Below are positions 1 to 6,629 of a stretch of 36,453 nucleotides of DNA, piece after piece. The position numbers and the translations under genes are program-made. The notes below the pieces were generated by a model, which was not told where the DNA came from, did not search any database, and saw only the letters and a list, made by a program, of their open reading frames with translations. Positions within the stretch are counted from its first letter, which is position 1. Each line of letters starts with the position of its first letter. The stretch is taken from the NCBI RefSeq assembly GCF_902703175.1, contig NZ_CACRYJ010000042.1:1-36453 (forward strand), in the 5' to 3' direction. This DNA is from Occultella aeris. GTDB taxonomy: Bacteria > Actinomycetota > Actinomycetes > Actinomycetales > Beutenbergiaceae.

Positions 1-60
1 GCGCCCCCGCCCGCCCCCCCCCCCCCCCCGCCCCCCCCCCCCCCCCCCCCCCCCCCCCGG
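1..60. repeat. C homopolymer at the window edge
   Basis: The first 58 bases are nearly pure C with a few isolated G. Normal mixed coding sequence starts abruptly at about position 59. The other strand would read as poly-G, the classic no-signal artefact of two-colour sequencing chemistry at a contig end. It is probably not real genome sequence, and nothing should be read into its open frames. Confidence 0.8.
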
Positions 61-717
61 GCCGGCCCCCTCGACCCGATCAAGGACCGGCTGTGCTACC
101 GCAGCGCGCCGCTCGGCGTCGTCCGTACCGAGGCGCTTGGCCGGCTCGGCCTCCGGCTCGAGGAGGGCGCGCAGGTCGGCGGCGACGTCGCCTTCGTGAC
201 CCGGTTGTGGTTCGAGGGCCGGATCGTCTTCGACCGGACCGGACCGGCGTACCGGATCGGTGAGGATGCGCAGGACCGGGTCACCTATGCGCCCCGGCCG
301 ATCGCGACCGAGCTGCGATTCCTGCGCCACCTCCTCGCGTTGCCCTGGTTCGAGAACCTCTCGCTCGAACGGCGCCGCTCGGCGTGCGTGAAATTTGTGC
401 GTATCCACCTCTTCGGCGCCGTGCACAACCGGCCGGATCCGAGTTTCTGGACCGAGAAGGAACGCCGCTCGCTTGCCAAGGTGGCGCGCAAGCTCCTGAT
501 CGCCGCACCCGGTGCGGAGAGCGTCCTCTCGCTCGCCGACCGGCGACTCCTGGACGCGATCCTGGCGCCGGACACGGAGCCGGCCACGCTGATCGGGCTG
601 GCTCGGGCGCGCCGCCGGCACGGACGGCCGAACACTTTGATCACACGCGACCTCGCCCAGCTCCTGGCGACGGAGGCGCCGCTGCGCCTCATGGCCGCCT
701 CGGTCCTGCTGCGCTGA
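1..717 (+). CDS. glycosyltransferase family 2, C-terminal part (5' end missing)
   Basis: This is the C-terminal part of a family 2 glycosyltransferase. The frame is open to the window edge, but reliable sequence begins at about 59, giving roughly 219 readable residues before TGA at 715-717. The start of the readable part (PIKDRLCYRSAPLGVVR, then GLRLEEGAQVGGDVAF and a following RLW) matches the acceptor-side region of actinobacterial GT-A transferases, in which an acidic pair near 'G-x-D' precedes the last strand. The N-terminal nucleotide-sugar-binding half with its DxD motif is not in the window, so donor and acceptor cannot be guessed. No transmembrane segment is visible. The next gene, a nucleotide-sugar dehydrogenase, lies 67 bp downstream on the same strand, consistent with a glycan cluster. 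The family call is fairly sure; the specific role is unknown. Confidence 0.7.
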   Translation, partial: APPPAPPPPPPPPPPPPPPRAGPLDPIKDRLCYRSAPLGVVRTEALGRLGLRLEEGAQVGGDVAFVTRLWFEGRIVFDRTGPAYRIGEDAQDRVTYAPRPIATELRFLRHLLALPWFENLSLERRRSACVKFVRIHLFGAVHNRPDPSFWTEKERRSLAKVARKLLIAAPGAESVLSLADRRLLDAILAPDTEPATLIGLARARRRHGRPNTLITRDLAQLLATEAPLRLMAASVLLR

Positions 718-734
718 GCGCCTCGGCGCGCGTG

Positions 735-743
735 TAGCGTCGG
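735..743 (+). promoter_or_regulatory. candidate -10 element TAGCGT before the dehydrogenase gene
   Basis: TAGCGT fits the actinobacterial -10 pattern TANNNT and sits 44 bp before the GTG start at 785. The same nine bases, TAGCGTCGG, recur at 2139-2147, 54 bp before the next gene's start. No convincing -35 box is seen at either place, so this is a weak call resting on the repeat. Confidence 0.3.
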
Positions 744-784
744 ATCCGCAAGACCCACCCCGTCAAGACACCCGAAGGACCGCC

Positions 785-2089
785 GTGAAGATCGCAGTTG
801 TGGCACTCGGCAAGATCGGCCTCCCGCTCGCCGTGCAGTTCGCCGAGACCGGCCACGAGGTGGTCGGTGTCGACGTGAACGCGGACGTCGTGGCGACCGT
901 GAACCGCGGCGAGGAGCCGTTCCCCGGGGAGGCGCACCTGGCCGAGAAGCTCGCTGAGCTCGTCCCGGCCGGGCGGCTCCGGGCGACCACGGACTACGCG
1001 GACGCCGTGCCGGGGGCGGACGCCGTCGTCGTCGTCGTGCCGCTGTTCGTCGACGAGGCGAGTGCGGAGCCGGACTTCGGCTGGATGGACTCCGCGACAA
1101 CCTCGATCGGTGAGCACCTCACCAGGGGCACGCTGGTCTCCTACGAGACCACCCTGCCGGTCGGAACCACGAGGAGCCGGTGGAAGCCGATGCTCGAACG
1201 CATCTCGGGCATGACCGAGGGAACCGACTTCCACCTCGTCTTCTCGCCCGAACGCGTCCTCACCGGGCGGGTCTTCGCCGACCTGCGCAAGTACCCGAAG
1301 CTGATCGGCGGGCTGTCGGATGCCGGTGCCGCGGCCGCGCGCGTGTTCTACGAGTCCGTTCTCGAGTTCGACGAGCGTCCCGACCTCGACCGGCCGAACG
1401 GGGTGTGGGACCTGGGCAGCGTGGAGGCCGCCGAACTCGCGAAGCTCGCCGAGACCACCTATCGGGACGTCAATATCGGGCTCGCGAACCAGTTCGGCCG
1501 GTTCGCCGCCGCTCACGGCATCGACATCTACTCGGTGATCGAAGCGTCGAACTCGCAGCCCTACTCCCACATCCACCGGCCGGGGATCGCGGTCGGTGGC
1601 CACTGCATCCCGGTCTACCCGCGCCTCTACCTGTGGACGGACCCCGACGCCACTGTGGTCCGGGCGGCCCGAGAGGCGAACACGGCCATGCCCGCGTACA
1701 CGGTCGGACTGGCCGGCGGGGCGCTCGGCGGGCTCGAGGGCCGCACCGTCGTGGTGCTCGGCGCCGCCTACCGGGGCGGCGTCAAGGAGACGGCCTTCTC
1801 CGGGGTGTTCCCGACCGTCGCTGCACTCACGCAGGCCGGCGCGACGGTGCTCGTCCACGATCCGCTCTACACCGCCGACGAACTCGCCGGCTACGGGTTC
1901 ACCGCCTACGAGTTGGGGACGCCCGTCGACGCGGCGATCATCCAGGCGGACCACCGCGAGTACGCCGACCTGACGCCGGCGGACCTGCCCGGGATCGGTG
2001 TCCTCGTCGATGGCCGAAGGATCACTGAACCCGAGGCCTGGGTGGGCGTGGACCGCATCGTCGTCGGCGCTGGCCGGCGCAGCGACTGA
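785..2089 (+). CDS. nucleotide-sugar dehydrogenase (UDP-HexNAc type)
   Basis: This enzyme would oxidise C6 of a UDP-sugar to the uronic acid in two NAD-dependent steps in the cytoplasm. It has 434 residues, normal for the UDP-glucose/UDP-ManNAc dehydrogenase family. The N-terminal Rossmann fold begins MKIAVVALGKIGLPLA. A central ETTLPVGTTR segment follows. The catalytic cysteine is C274 in GGHCIPVYP, and a C-terminal UDP-binding domain starts near residue 320. The GGHCIP form is typical of UDP-N-acetyl-hexosamine dehydrogenases (WecC, WbpO and TviB groups), whereas UDP-glucose dehydrogenases usually carry GGxCFPKD. The product is therefore more likely an N-acetyl-hexosaminuronate donor than UDP-glucuronate. 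The GTG start at 785 is preceded by GAAGGA at 774-779 with good spacing. The exact substrate remains uncertain. Confidence 0.85.
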   Translation: MKIAVVALGKIGLPLAVQFAETGHEVVGVDVNADVVATVNRGEEPFPGEAHLAEKLAELVPAGRLRATTDYADAVPGADAVVVVVPLFVDEASAEPDFGWMDSATTSIGEHLTRGTLVSYETTLPVGTTRSRWKPMLERISGMTEGTDFHLVFSPERVLTGRVFADLRKYPKLIGGLSDAGAAAARVFYESVLEFDERPDLDRPNGVWDLGSVEAAELAKLAETTYRDVNIGLANQFGRFAAAHGIDIYSVIEASNSQPYSHIHRPGIAVGGHCIPVYPRLYLWTDPDATVVRAAREANTAMPAYTVGLAGGALGGLEGRTVVVLGAAYRGGVKETAFSGVFPTVAALTQAGATVLVHDPLYTADELAGYGFTAYELGTPVDAAIIQADHREYADLTPADLPGIGVLVDGRRITEPEAWVGVDRIVVGAGRRSD

Positions 2090-2138
2090 AGTGACGTGGA
2101 TCACTGATCGAACGCCGACGCACAGGGTGACCGGGAAC

Positions 2139-2147
2139 TAGCGTCGG
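2139..2147 (+). promoter_or_regulatory. candidate -10 element TAGCGT before the repeat protein gene
   Basis: TAGCGTCGG is identical to 735-743 and lies 54 bp before the ATG at 2202. It fits TANNNT. A GGGAAC just upstream (2133-2138) is at the wrong distance for an ECF -35 box paired with this element. Confidence 0.3.
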
Positions 2148-2201
2148 CAATCGTCCCCCACTACGGCGGCACCGTCGCCGCCCACCGCCCGGAGTCCCAC
2201 G

Positions 2202-3197
2202 ATGCGCAGGTTCCTTGCTGTCCTGACCGCCCTCTCGATCCTGCTGCTCGGCCACGCCGCGCTCACTCCGTCCGCCTGGGCCAAGGGCCTCGAGGTGGGC
2301 GGACGCGGGAACCTCTACTACCTCAACGACTCGTTCTCCGGCACCGCCAACATCGCCTTCGGCTACGGCGCGGTCGGAGACCGCACCTACGTCGGGGACT
2401 GGAACGGCGACTCCCGCGACTCGCTCGTGCTGCGACGCGGGAACCTGTACTACTTCCGGAACTCGCTCTCCTCGGGGAACGCCGACCGGGTGGTCGGTTA
2501 CGGCCGGACGAACGACGTCGTGCTGGTCGGGGACTGGAACGGTGACGGTGTCGACACGCTCGCGGTGCGCCGGGGGAACCTCTACTTCTTCAAGGACTCC
2601 CTGAGCAGCGGTCCGGCCGATCGGGTCGTCGCCTATGGCCGTCCGAACGACGTCGTGCTCGTCGGGGACTGGAACGGTGACGGTGTCGACACGCTCGCGG
2701 TCCGACGCGGGAACATCTACCACTTCAAGGACACGCTGAGCGGCGGCGCTGCCGATCGGGTGCTCGCCTATGGCCGGACCGCCGATGCCGTTCTGGTCGG
2801 GGACTGGAACGGCGACGGGCGGGACACCCTCGCGGTGCGCCGGGCGAACGCCTACTACCTCTCGGACAGCCTCACCAGCGCCACCGCCAACCGCGTCTTC
2901 ACCTACGGCAGGGCCGGCGACGCCGTCCTGGTCGGGGACTGGAACGCCGACGGCCGGGACACCCTCGGCGTGCGTCGGGCGCCCGCCCCGGCACCGGTGC
3001 CGCAGCCGACCCCGACCCCGCCGCCGTCGACCGGCTACCCGGTCCGGCCCCGCACCCCAGACCTGGACTGCCCCGACTTCGCCAGCCGCGCCGACGCCCA
3101 GACCACGTTCAACCACTACGTTCGCCTCGGCCTCGGGGACGTGCACCGACTGGACGGTGACAACGACGGCATCGCCTGCGAGAGCCACTTCGGCTGA
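2202..3197 (+). CDS. secreted FG-GAP-like repeat protein with Excalibur domain
   Basis: This is a secreted protein of 331 residues with no known enzymatic function. A signal peptide fills about residues 1-27 (MRRF, a hydrophobic core, then SAWA before the likely cut). Five tandem repeats of 44-45 residues follow at 36-79, 80-124, 125-169, 170-214 and 215-259. Each has the form GNxYxxxxSLSSGxADRVxxYGR then VLVGDWNGDGxDTLAVRR. The DWNGDGxD segment resembles the calcium loops of FG-GAP/VCBS propellers. A proline-rich linker (260-286) leads to a C-terminal Excalibur domain (287-331) with paired cysteines and the EF-hand-like DGDNDGIACE at 318-327. The ATG start has GGAG at 2191-2194. The same repeat occurs in the amidase at 19075. 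The role is inferred to be calcium-dependent surface or wall binding. Confidence 0.8.
   Translation: MRRFLAVLTALSILLLGHAALTPSAWAKGLEVGGRGNLYYLNDSFSGTANIAFGYGAVGDRTYVGDWNGDSRDSLVLRRGNLYYFRNSLSSGNADRVVGYGRTNDVVLVGDWNGDGVDTLAVRRGNLYFFKDSLSSGPADRVVAYGRPNDVVLVGDWNGDGVDTLAVRRGNIYHFKDTLSGGAADRVLAYGRTADAVLVGDWNGDGRDTLAVRRANAYYLSDSLTSATANRVFTYGRAGDAVLVGDWNADGRDTLGVRRAPAPAPVPQPTPTPPPSTGYPVRPRTPDLDCPDFASRADAQTTFNHYVRLGLGDVHRLDGDNDGIACESHFG
2307..2978 (+). repeat. five tandem ~135 bp coding repeats
   Basis: These are the DNA repeats encoding the 45-residue modules of the protein at 2202. Units 2 and 3 are the most alike: a 41-base stretch at 2526-2566 recurs exactly at 2661-2701, 135 bp later. Such near-identity points to recent unit duplication or gene conversion. 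Confidence 0.8.
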
Positions 3198-3217
3198 TCC
3201 AGGTGATCGCGGGTCCG

Positions 3218-3240
3218 GCGCGTCGGTGACGCCGACGTGC
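3218..3240 (+). terminator. GC hairpin after the repeat protein gene
   Basis: A 9-pair stem (one G-U) can form between 3218-3226 and 3232-3240 with a five-base loop, TGACG. It starts 20 bp after the stop codon at 3197. There is no T run, which is common for actinobacterial terminators, so it may be a terminator or merely a structured leader. Confidence 0.35.
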
Positions 3241-3325
3241 GGTCGCATCGATCCCCGGGCGCTACCGTGTTCCCAGCCCCGCGGACCGCATCCGTGGGAG
3301 CGACCACGACCAACCTGGAGGCTCC

Positions 3326-4096
3326 GTGACGCAGAACCCTTCGACCCGTTCCGATGTGCAGGGGGATCCGCCCCTGGCGCCACGCGCGCTGCTGCGCTGG
3401 GACGTCGTCTCGCGGCTGCTGCGCGACCTCAAGCCCCGGACCGTCCTCGAGATCGGCTGCGGTCTCGGTGCCTTCGGCGCCCGGATCGCACCGCTGACGA
3501 CGTACGTCGCGGTGGAGCCCGATGCGACCTCCTACGCGAGCGCCAACGGTGTCATCAGCCCGCGGGGTGGCACGGTCATCAACGGGACGGACCAGTCCGC
3601 CCCGGCCGGGCAGACCTATGACCTGGTCTGCGCGTTCGAGGTGCTCGAGCACATCGAGGAGGACGAGGCCGCGTTGCGCACCTGGGTGGAGCACGTCAAG
3701 CCCGGTGGGCGGATCATGCTCTCGGTGCCGGCGTTCCAGGATCGGTTCGGGCCGATGGACACCATGTCCGGACACTTCCGGCGCTACTCACCCGAGGAGA
3801 TGAGTACGCTGCTCACGAAGGTGGGGATGGTCCGGCCGCAGGTCACGGTGTACGCCTGGCCGCTGGGGTACGCGCTCGAGGCGGTACGCAACCGCATGGA
3901 CTCCAAGAAGCTGGCCGGCGACTACAAGGATGCCTCTGTCGAGGACCTGACCGCCGCCAGCGGGCGCACGAACCAGCCGCGCAAGCGACTGATCGGGCTC
4001 GGGATCCAGACCGCCACCGCCCCGTTCCGCTGGCTGCAGCGGCTCCGTCCGACCTCGGGCACCGGGCTGGTGGTCGTCGCCGAGCGCCCCGCGTGA
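3326..4096 (+). CDS. class I SAM-dependent methyltransferase
   Basis: A cytoplasmic methyltransferase of 256 residues. The SAM-binding motif I is VLEIGCGLGAFG at about residues 40-51. An acidic strand-2 end follows (VAVEPD), and CAFEVLEHIEEDE with GGRIMLSVP matches the later motifs of the Methyltransf_11/23 group (the 'FEVLEH' signature). The C-terminal 60 residues are basic, which could favour contact with the membrane or with a lipid-linked glycan. The GTG start at 3326 has GGAG at 3317-3320. The stop overlaps the manA start as GTGA, so the two are translationally coupled. The neighbours suggest a sugar or glycolipid substrate, but nothing in the sequence fixes it. Confidence 0.8.
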   Translation: MTQNPSTRSDVQGDPPLAPRALLRWDVVSRLLRDLKPRTVLEIGCGLGAFGARIAPLTTYVAVEPDATSYASANGVISPRGGTVINGTDQSAPAGQTYDLVCAFEVLEHIEEDEAALRTWVEHVKPGGRIMLSVPAFQDRFGPMDTMSGHFRRYSPEEMSTLLTKVGMVRPQVTVYAWPLGYALEAVRNRMDSKKLAGDYKDASVEDLTAASGRTNQPRKRLIGLGIQTATAPFRWLQRLRPTSGTGLVVVAERPA

Positions 4097-5280
4097 GGCT
4101 TCTCGTCGGGTCTCCTCGCGACTATGCCTGGGGCTCGGCCATGGTGATCCCGAGGTTCCTGGGGTCCACGCCCACCGAGCGGCCGGTCGCCGAGCACTGG
4201 TTCGGCGCCCACCCGTCCGCGCCGTCGATGCTCGACGGCGACGGCGAACTGCCCACCTATCTGGCCGGTGACCCCGAGCGACTCCTCGGGGCCGACGTCG
4301 TGGCCCGGTTCGGCCCGACCCTGCCGTACCTGCTCAAGCTGATCGCGCCCGTGCGCCCCCTCTCGCTCCAGGTGCACCCCGATCTGAGCCAGGCACGGGC
4401 CGGCCACGAACGGGAGGAGTCCGCCGGCGTCGACCCGCTGCTGCGCAACTACACCGACGCGAACCACAAACCGGAACTCGTCTACGCGCTCACGAACTTC
4501 GAGGCGGTCAGCGGGTTCCGTGCCCCACGCCGGGCCGCCGAACTCCTCGACGGTCTGGACGCCCCGCTCGCCCGCGAGATGCTCGGCCACCTCCAGGCCA
4601 GCCCGACGGCGTCCGGGGTGCGGGCCGCGTTCACGCAGCTGCTCGTCAGCGGCGCCGACGGCGGTGCCTCGGCTGTCGAGGCGACCGCGGCCGCGTGCGC
4701 GGCCCGGCTGCGTAGCGGGCGGTCGCCGTCCGCGCGTACCGACACCATCGTGACCCACCTCGCCTCCGCCTATCCCGGTGACCCGGGCACCGTGGCGGCT
4801 CTGCTGCTCAACCCGGTGACGCTGCACCCGGGCGAGGCGATGTTCGTGCCGGCCGGCGGCGTGCACGCCTATCTCAGTGGCTTCGCCGTCGAGCTCATGG
4901 CGAACTCGGACAACGTGCTGCGGGCCGGTCTGACCCCCAAGCGCGTCGACATCCCCGAGGTCCTCGAGACCATCGACTGGGTGGCCGCTCCACCGATCCG
5001 GATCGCGCCCGAGATGTTCGACGAGTGCACCGGGGTGTACTACGCCCCGGTCGACGACTTCGAGCTCTCCGTGGCCACCCTCGACGGTCAGCACGACCGC
5101 CGGTTCCCCGGCCGTGGGCCACGCCTGTTGCTCGGCCTGGACGGCGAGCTCTCCGTGACGTCCGATGCCGATCCCGACGGCGTGACCGTCGCCCGTGGGC
5201 AGTGCGTGTTCGTGGCCGCGGACGAGGGCACGGTGCGGCTCTCGGGCACCGGGCGCGTCGCCCAGGCAGGGGTGCCCTGA
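4093..5280 (+). CDS. manA: mannose-6-phosphate isomerase, class I
   Basis: This enzyme interconverts fructose-6-phosphate and mannose-6-phosphate, the entry step to mannose-1-P, GDP-mannose and mannosylated wall lipids. It has 395 residues, usual for the type I family. Zinc ligands are visible as Q93 and H95 in SLQVHPD, E128 in HKPE, and H258 in PAGGVHAY. The cupin fold is split by a helical insert (about 140-225) as in the family. The GTG start at 4093 overlaps the preceding methyltransferase stop. In mycobacteria manA lies in the same neighbourhood as whiB2 and manB; here it is split from them by the TIGR03089 gene. Stop is TGA at 5278-5280. Confidence 0.93.
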   Translation: MRLLVGSPRDYAWGSAMVIPRFLGSTPTERPVAEHWFGAHPSAPSMLDGDGELPTYLAGDPERLLGADVVARFGPTLPYLLKLIAPVRPLSLQVHPDLSQARAGHEREESAGVDPLLRNYTDANHKPELVYALTNFEAVSGFRAPRRAAELLDGLDAPLAREMLGHLQASPTASGVRAAFTQLLVSGADGGASAVEATAAACAARLRSGRSPSARTDTIVTHLASAYPGDPGTVAALLLNPVTLHPGEAMFVPAGGVHAYLSGFAVELMANSDNVLRAGLTPKRVDIPEVLETIDWVAAPPIRIAPEMFDECTGVYYAPVDDFELSVATLDGQHDRRFPGRGPRLLLGLDGELSVTSDADPDGVTVARGQCVFVAADEGTVRLSGTGRVAQAGVP

Positions 5281-5303
5281 GCGACACGCCCGGCCTGCAC
5301 GCG

Positions 5304-6113
5304 TCAGGAGGCGGTGCCCTCGACCTGCGCGAGGTGGGCGAGGTCGGCCGCGGAACGAGCGTCCCCGACAACCACGACCGAGCCGCGTTCCGCCCACGCG
5401 GCCAACGACGTGGCCAGGGCCACGCGCGGGTCGGACGATGCCACCAGCGCACGAGGCCCGGTCGCCGTCGAACCGGTGGGAGCCTCCGACGGCGGACGGA
5501 CGGCTCCGGGACCGGCGGCGCCGGCTGTCGTTCGCCTCGCCCAGGCGAGCAGGTCCGCGTGGCTCGCGCCGTCGATGGCGGGACCGTCGGGGTCGGACTC
5601 CGTGGGCTGCGTGAGCACGTCCGGGTACGTCATCAGGTCCGCGGCACCGTCGATCACACCAGGACCGAGCGGTCCGTCGAAGGATCTCGCCAGCGCCGGG
5701 AGAGCGACCGCGATGACGCTCCCACCTGCGCGAACTCGTTCACGGGCGCGTTCCGGGTGGGCGGTGACCACCGCGTCGACCACCGGCGGGGCACCCATGG
5801 AGCGGGGGAGTCCACCGGCGGTGTCCGCAACCGCGAGATCCACGGACGCACCGGCACGCAGCGCGGCCAGGGACCAGACCATCGCGCGCCAGTGCACGGG
5901 CAGATCAACCCCGACGACGACACGCGGCCCAGCGTCCGCCTCCTCGGTGAGCAGATTCGTCGCTTTGATGACCCAGTTGGCGAGGACCCGCCCCGAGAGT
6001 TCCACCCGTTCGGAGTCAGGGCCGTACCAGGTCAGCCGCGGCGAGGTCGGGTCGGTGGCCTGCCAGAACTCGACCAGCTCGCGGACGGAGTCGAGGGGGG
6101 TATCGTGCGCCAT
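5304..6113 (-). CDS. TIGR03089 family protein (AMP-binding-like N-terminal fragment)
   Basis: This 269-residue protein resembles only the N-terminal part of an AMP-forming acyl-CoA synthetase. It opens PLDSVRELVEFWQATDPTSP and has the 'LANWVIKATNLL' helix. A VGVDLPVHWRAMVWSLAALRAGASVDL segment (cited in parts: VGVDLPVHW, then LAALRAGA) corresponds to the region before the first adenylation motif of that superfamily. The P-loop-like and adenylate-binding core motifs are absent, so activity as a ligase is unlikely. This size and pattern match the actinobacterial TIGR03089 family of unknown function. It is transcribed towards manA, and its start is 154 bp from the divergent whiB gene. The ATG at 6113 has only a weak ribosome site, so the start is moderately sure. 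Confidence 0.75.
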   Translation of the reverse strand: MAHDTPLDSVRELVEFWQATDPTSPRLTWYGPDSERVELSGRVLANWVIKATNLLTEEADAGPRVVVGVDLPVHWRAMVWSLAALRAGASVDLAVADTAGGLPRSMGAPPVVDAVVTAHPERARERVRAGGSVIAVALPALARSFDGPLGPGVIDGAADLMTYPDVLTQPTESDPDGPAIDGASHADLLAWARRTTAGAAGPGAVRPPSEAPTGSTATGPRALVASSDPRVALATSLAAWAERGSVVVVGDARSAADLAHLAQVEGTAS

Positions 6114-6173
6114 ACCTGCGAGGGTAGGCCGTGCACGACACGCCGGTGACCGCCATCAAAATCCGCTCTCGGC

Positions 6174-6202
6174 TTGACTCAAGCGGGTTACACGCGTGTA
6201 AT
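6174..6202 (+). promoter_or_regulatory. whiB promoter with an overlapping 14 bp palindrome
   Basis: TTGACT at 6174-6179 and TGTAAT at 6197-6202 are separated by 17 bp, a sigma-70-like layout. A perfect 14-base palindrome, TTACACGCGTGTAA (6188-6201), covers the end of the spacer and most of the -10 box. A dimeric regulator bound there would block polymerase, so it is a candidate operator for whiB and possibly for the divergent TIGR03089 gene. The regulator is unknown. Confidence 0.55.
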
Positions 6203-6267
6203 TCATTGCAAGCGCCTCGTTCCCGGGGTGTCCGAGCAAGGGGCATGTACGACGATTGGGGTAAGCC

Positions 6268-6597
6268 GTGTGGAACATTCTGGGAGAGGGACCTCTCACC
6301 AACGGAATTCCGCAGCCGGTCCCGGCCCCACGCATGGAACTCGCGTTCCCGGTGGATGGCTACGTCGATGATGACGGCGCGCTGTCCTGGCAGGAGCGTG
6401 CGCTCTGCGCGCAGACCGACCCGGAAGCATTCTTCCCCGAGAAGGGCGGGTCCACCCGTGAGGCCAAGCGGGTCTGCGTGTCATGTGAGGTCCGGGTGGA
6501 ATGCTTGGAGTACGCACTCGAGCATGACGAGCGGTTCGGCATCTGGGGTGGCCTGTCCGAGCGTGAGCGTCGCAAGCTCAAGCGCCGAGCGATTTGA
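6268..6597 (+). CDS. whiB: WhiB-family transcriptional regulator (WhiB2/WhmD-like)
   Basis: This is an iron-sulphur regulator of the actinobacterial Wbl family. The four cluster cysteines are C47, C70, C73 and C79 in the C-x22-C-x2-C-x5-C pattern. The family turn GIWGG (91-95) and a basic DNA-binding tail, ERERRKLKRRAI, follow. The core from RALCAQTDPEAFFPEKGG to the end is nearly the same as mycobacterial WhiB2/WhmD, which acts in septation and cell-wall development. The GTG start at 6268 gives 109 residues and has a weak GGGG ahead. ATG at 6334 would give 87 residues, close to the mycobacterial length, but lacks a clear ribosome site. Its place directly ahead of the glycosyltransferase, DUF5719 and manB genes is the conserved actinobacterial order. 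Confidence 0.93.
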   Translation: MWNILGEGPLTNGIPQPVPAPRMELAFPVDGYVDDDGALSWQERALCAQTDPEAFFPEKGGSTREAKRVCVSCEVRVECLEYALEHDERFGIWGGLSERERRKLKRRAI

Positions 6598-6629
6598 GCG
6601 GGCCTCGGCGCTCGCCGAGTGAAAGCCGA

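Noticed and set aside
689-2104. A 471-codon minus-strand frame opposite the nucleotide-sugar dehydrogenase, and similar long antisense frames at 2022-3383 and 3922-5397
   Set aside because: The products are low-complexity Arg/Gly/Val/Asp sequence with no family likeness. The plus-strand genes explain all of the region.
2133-2155. GGGAAC plus TCGTCC upstream of the Excalibur gene as an ECF sigma promoter
   Set aside because: The gap between the two is about 12 bases, too short for the 16-18 usual for such promoters.
2307-2978. Regular repeats with 135 bp period considered as a CRISPR or other non-coding array
   Set aside because: The repeats are in frame, code for conserved 45-residue units and have no unique spacers.
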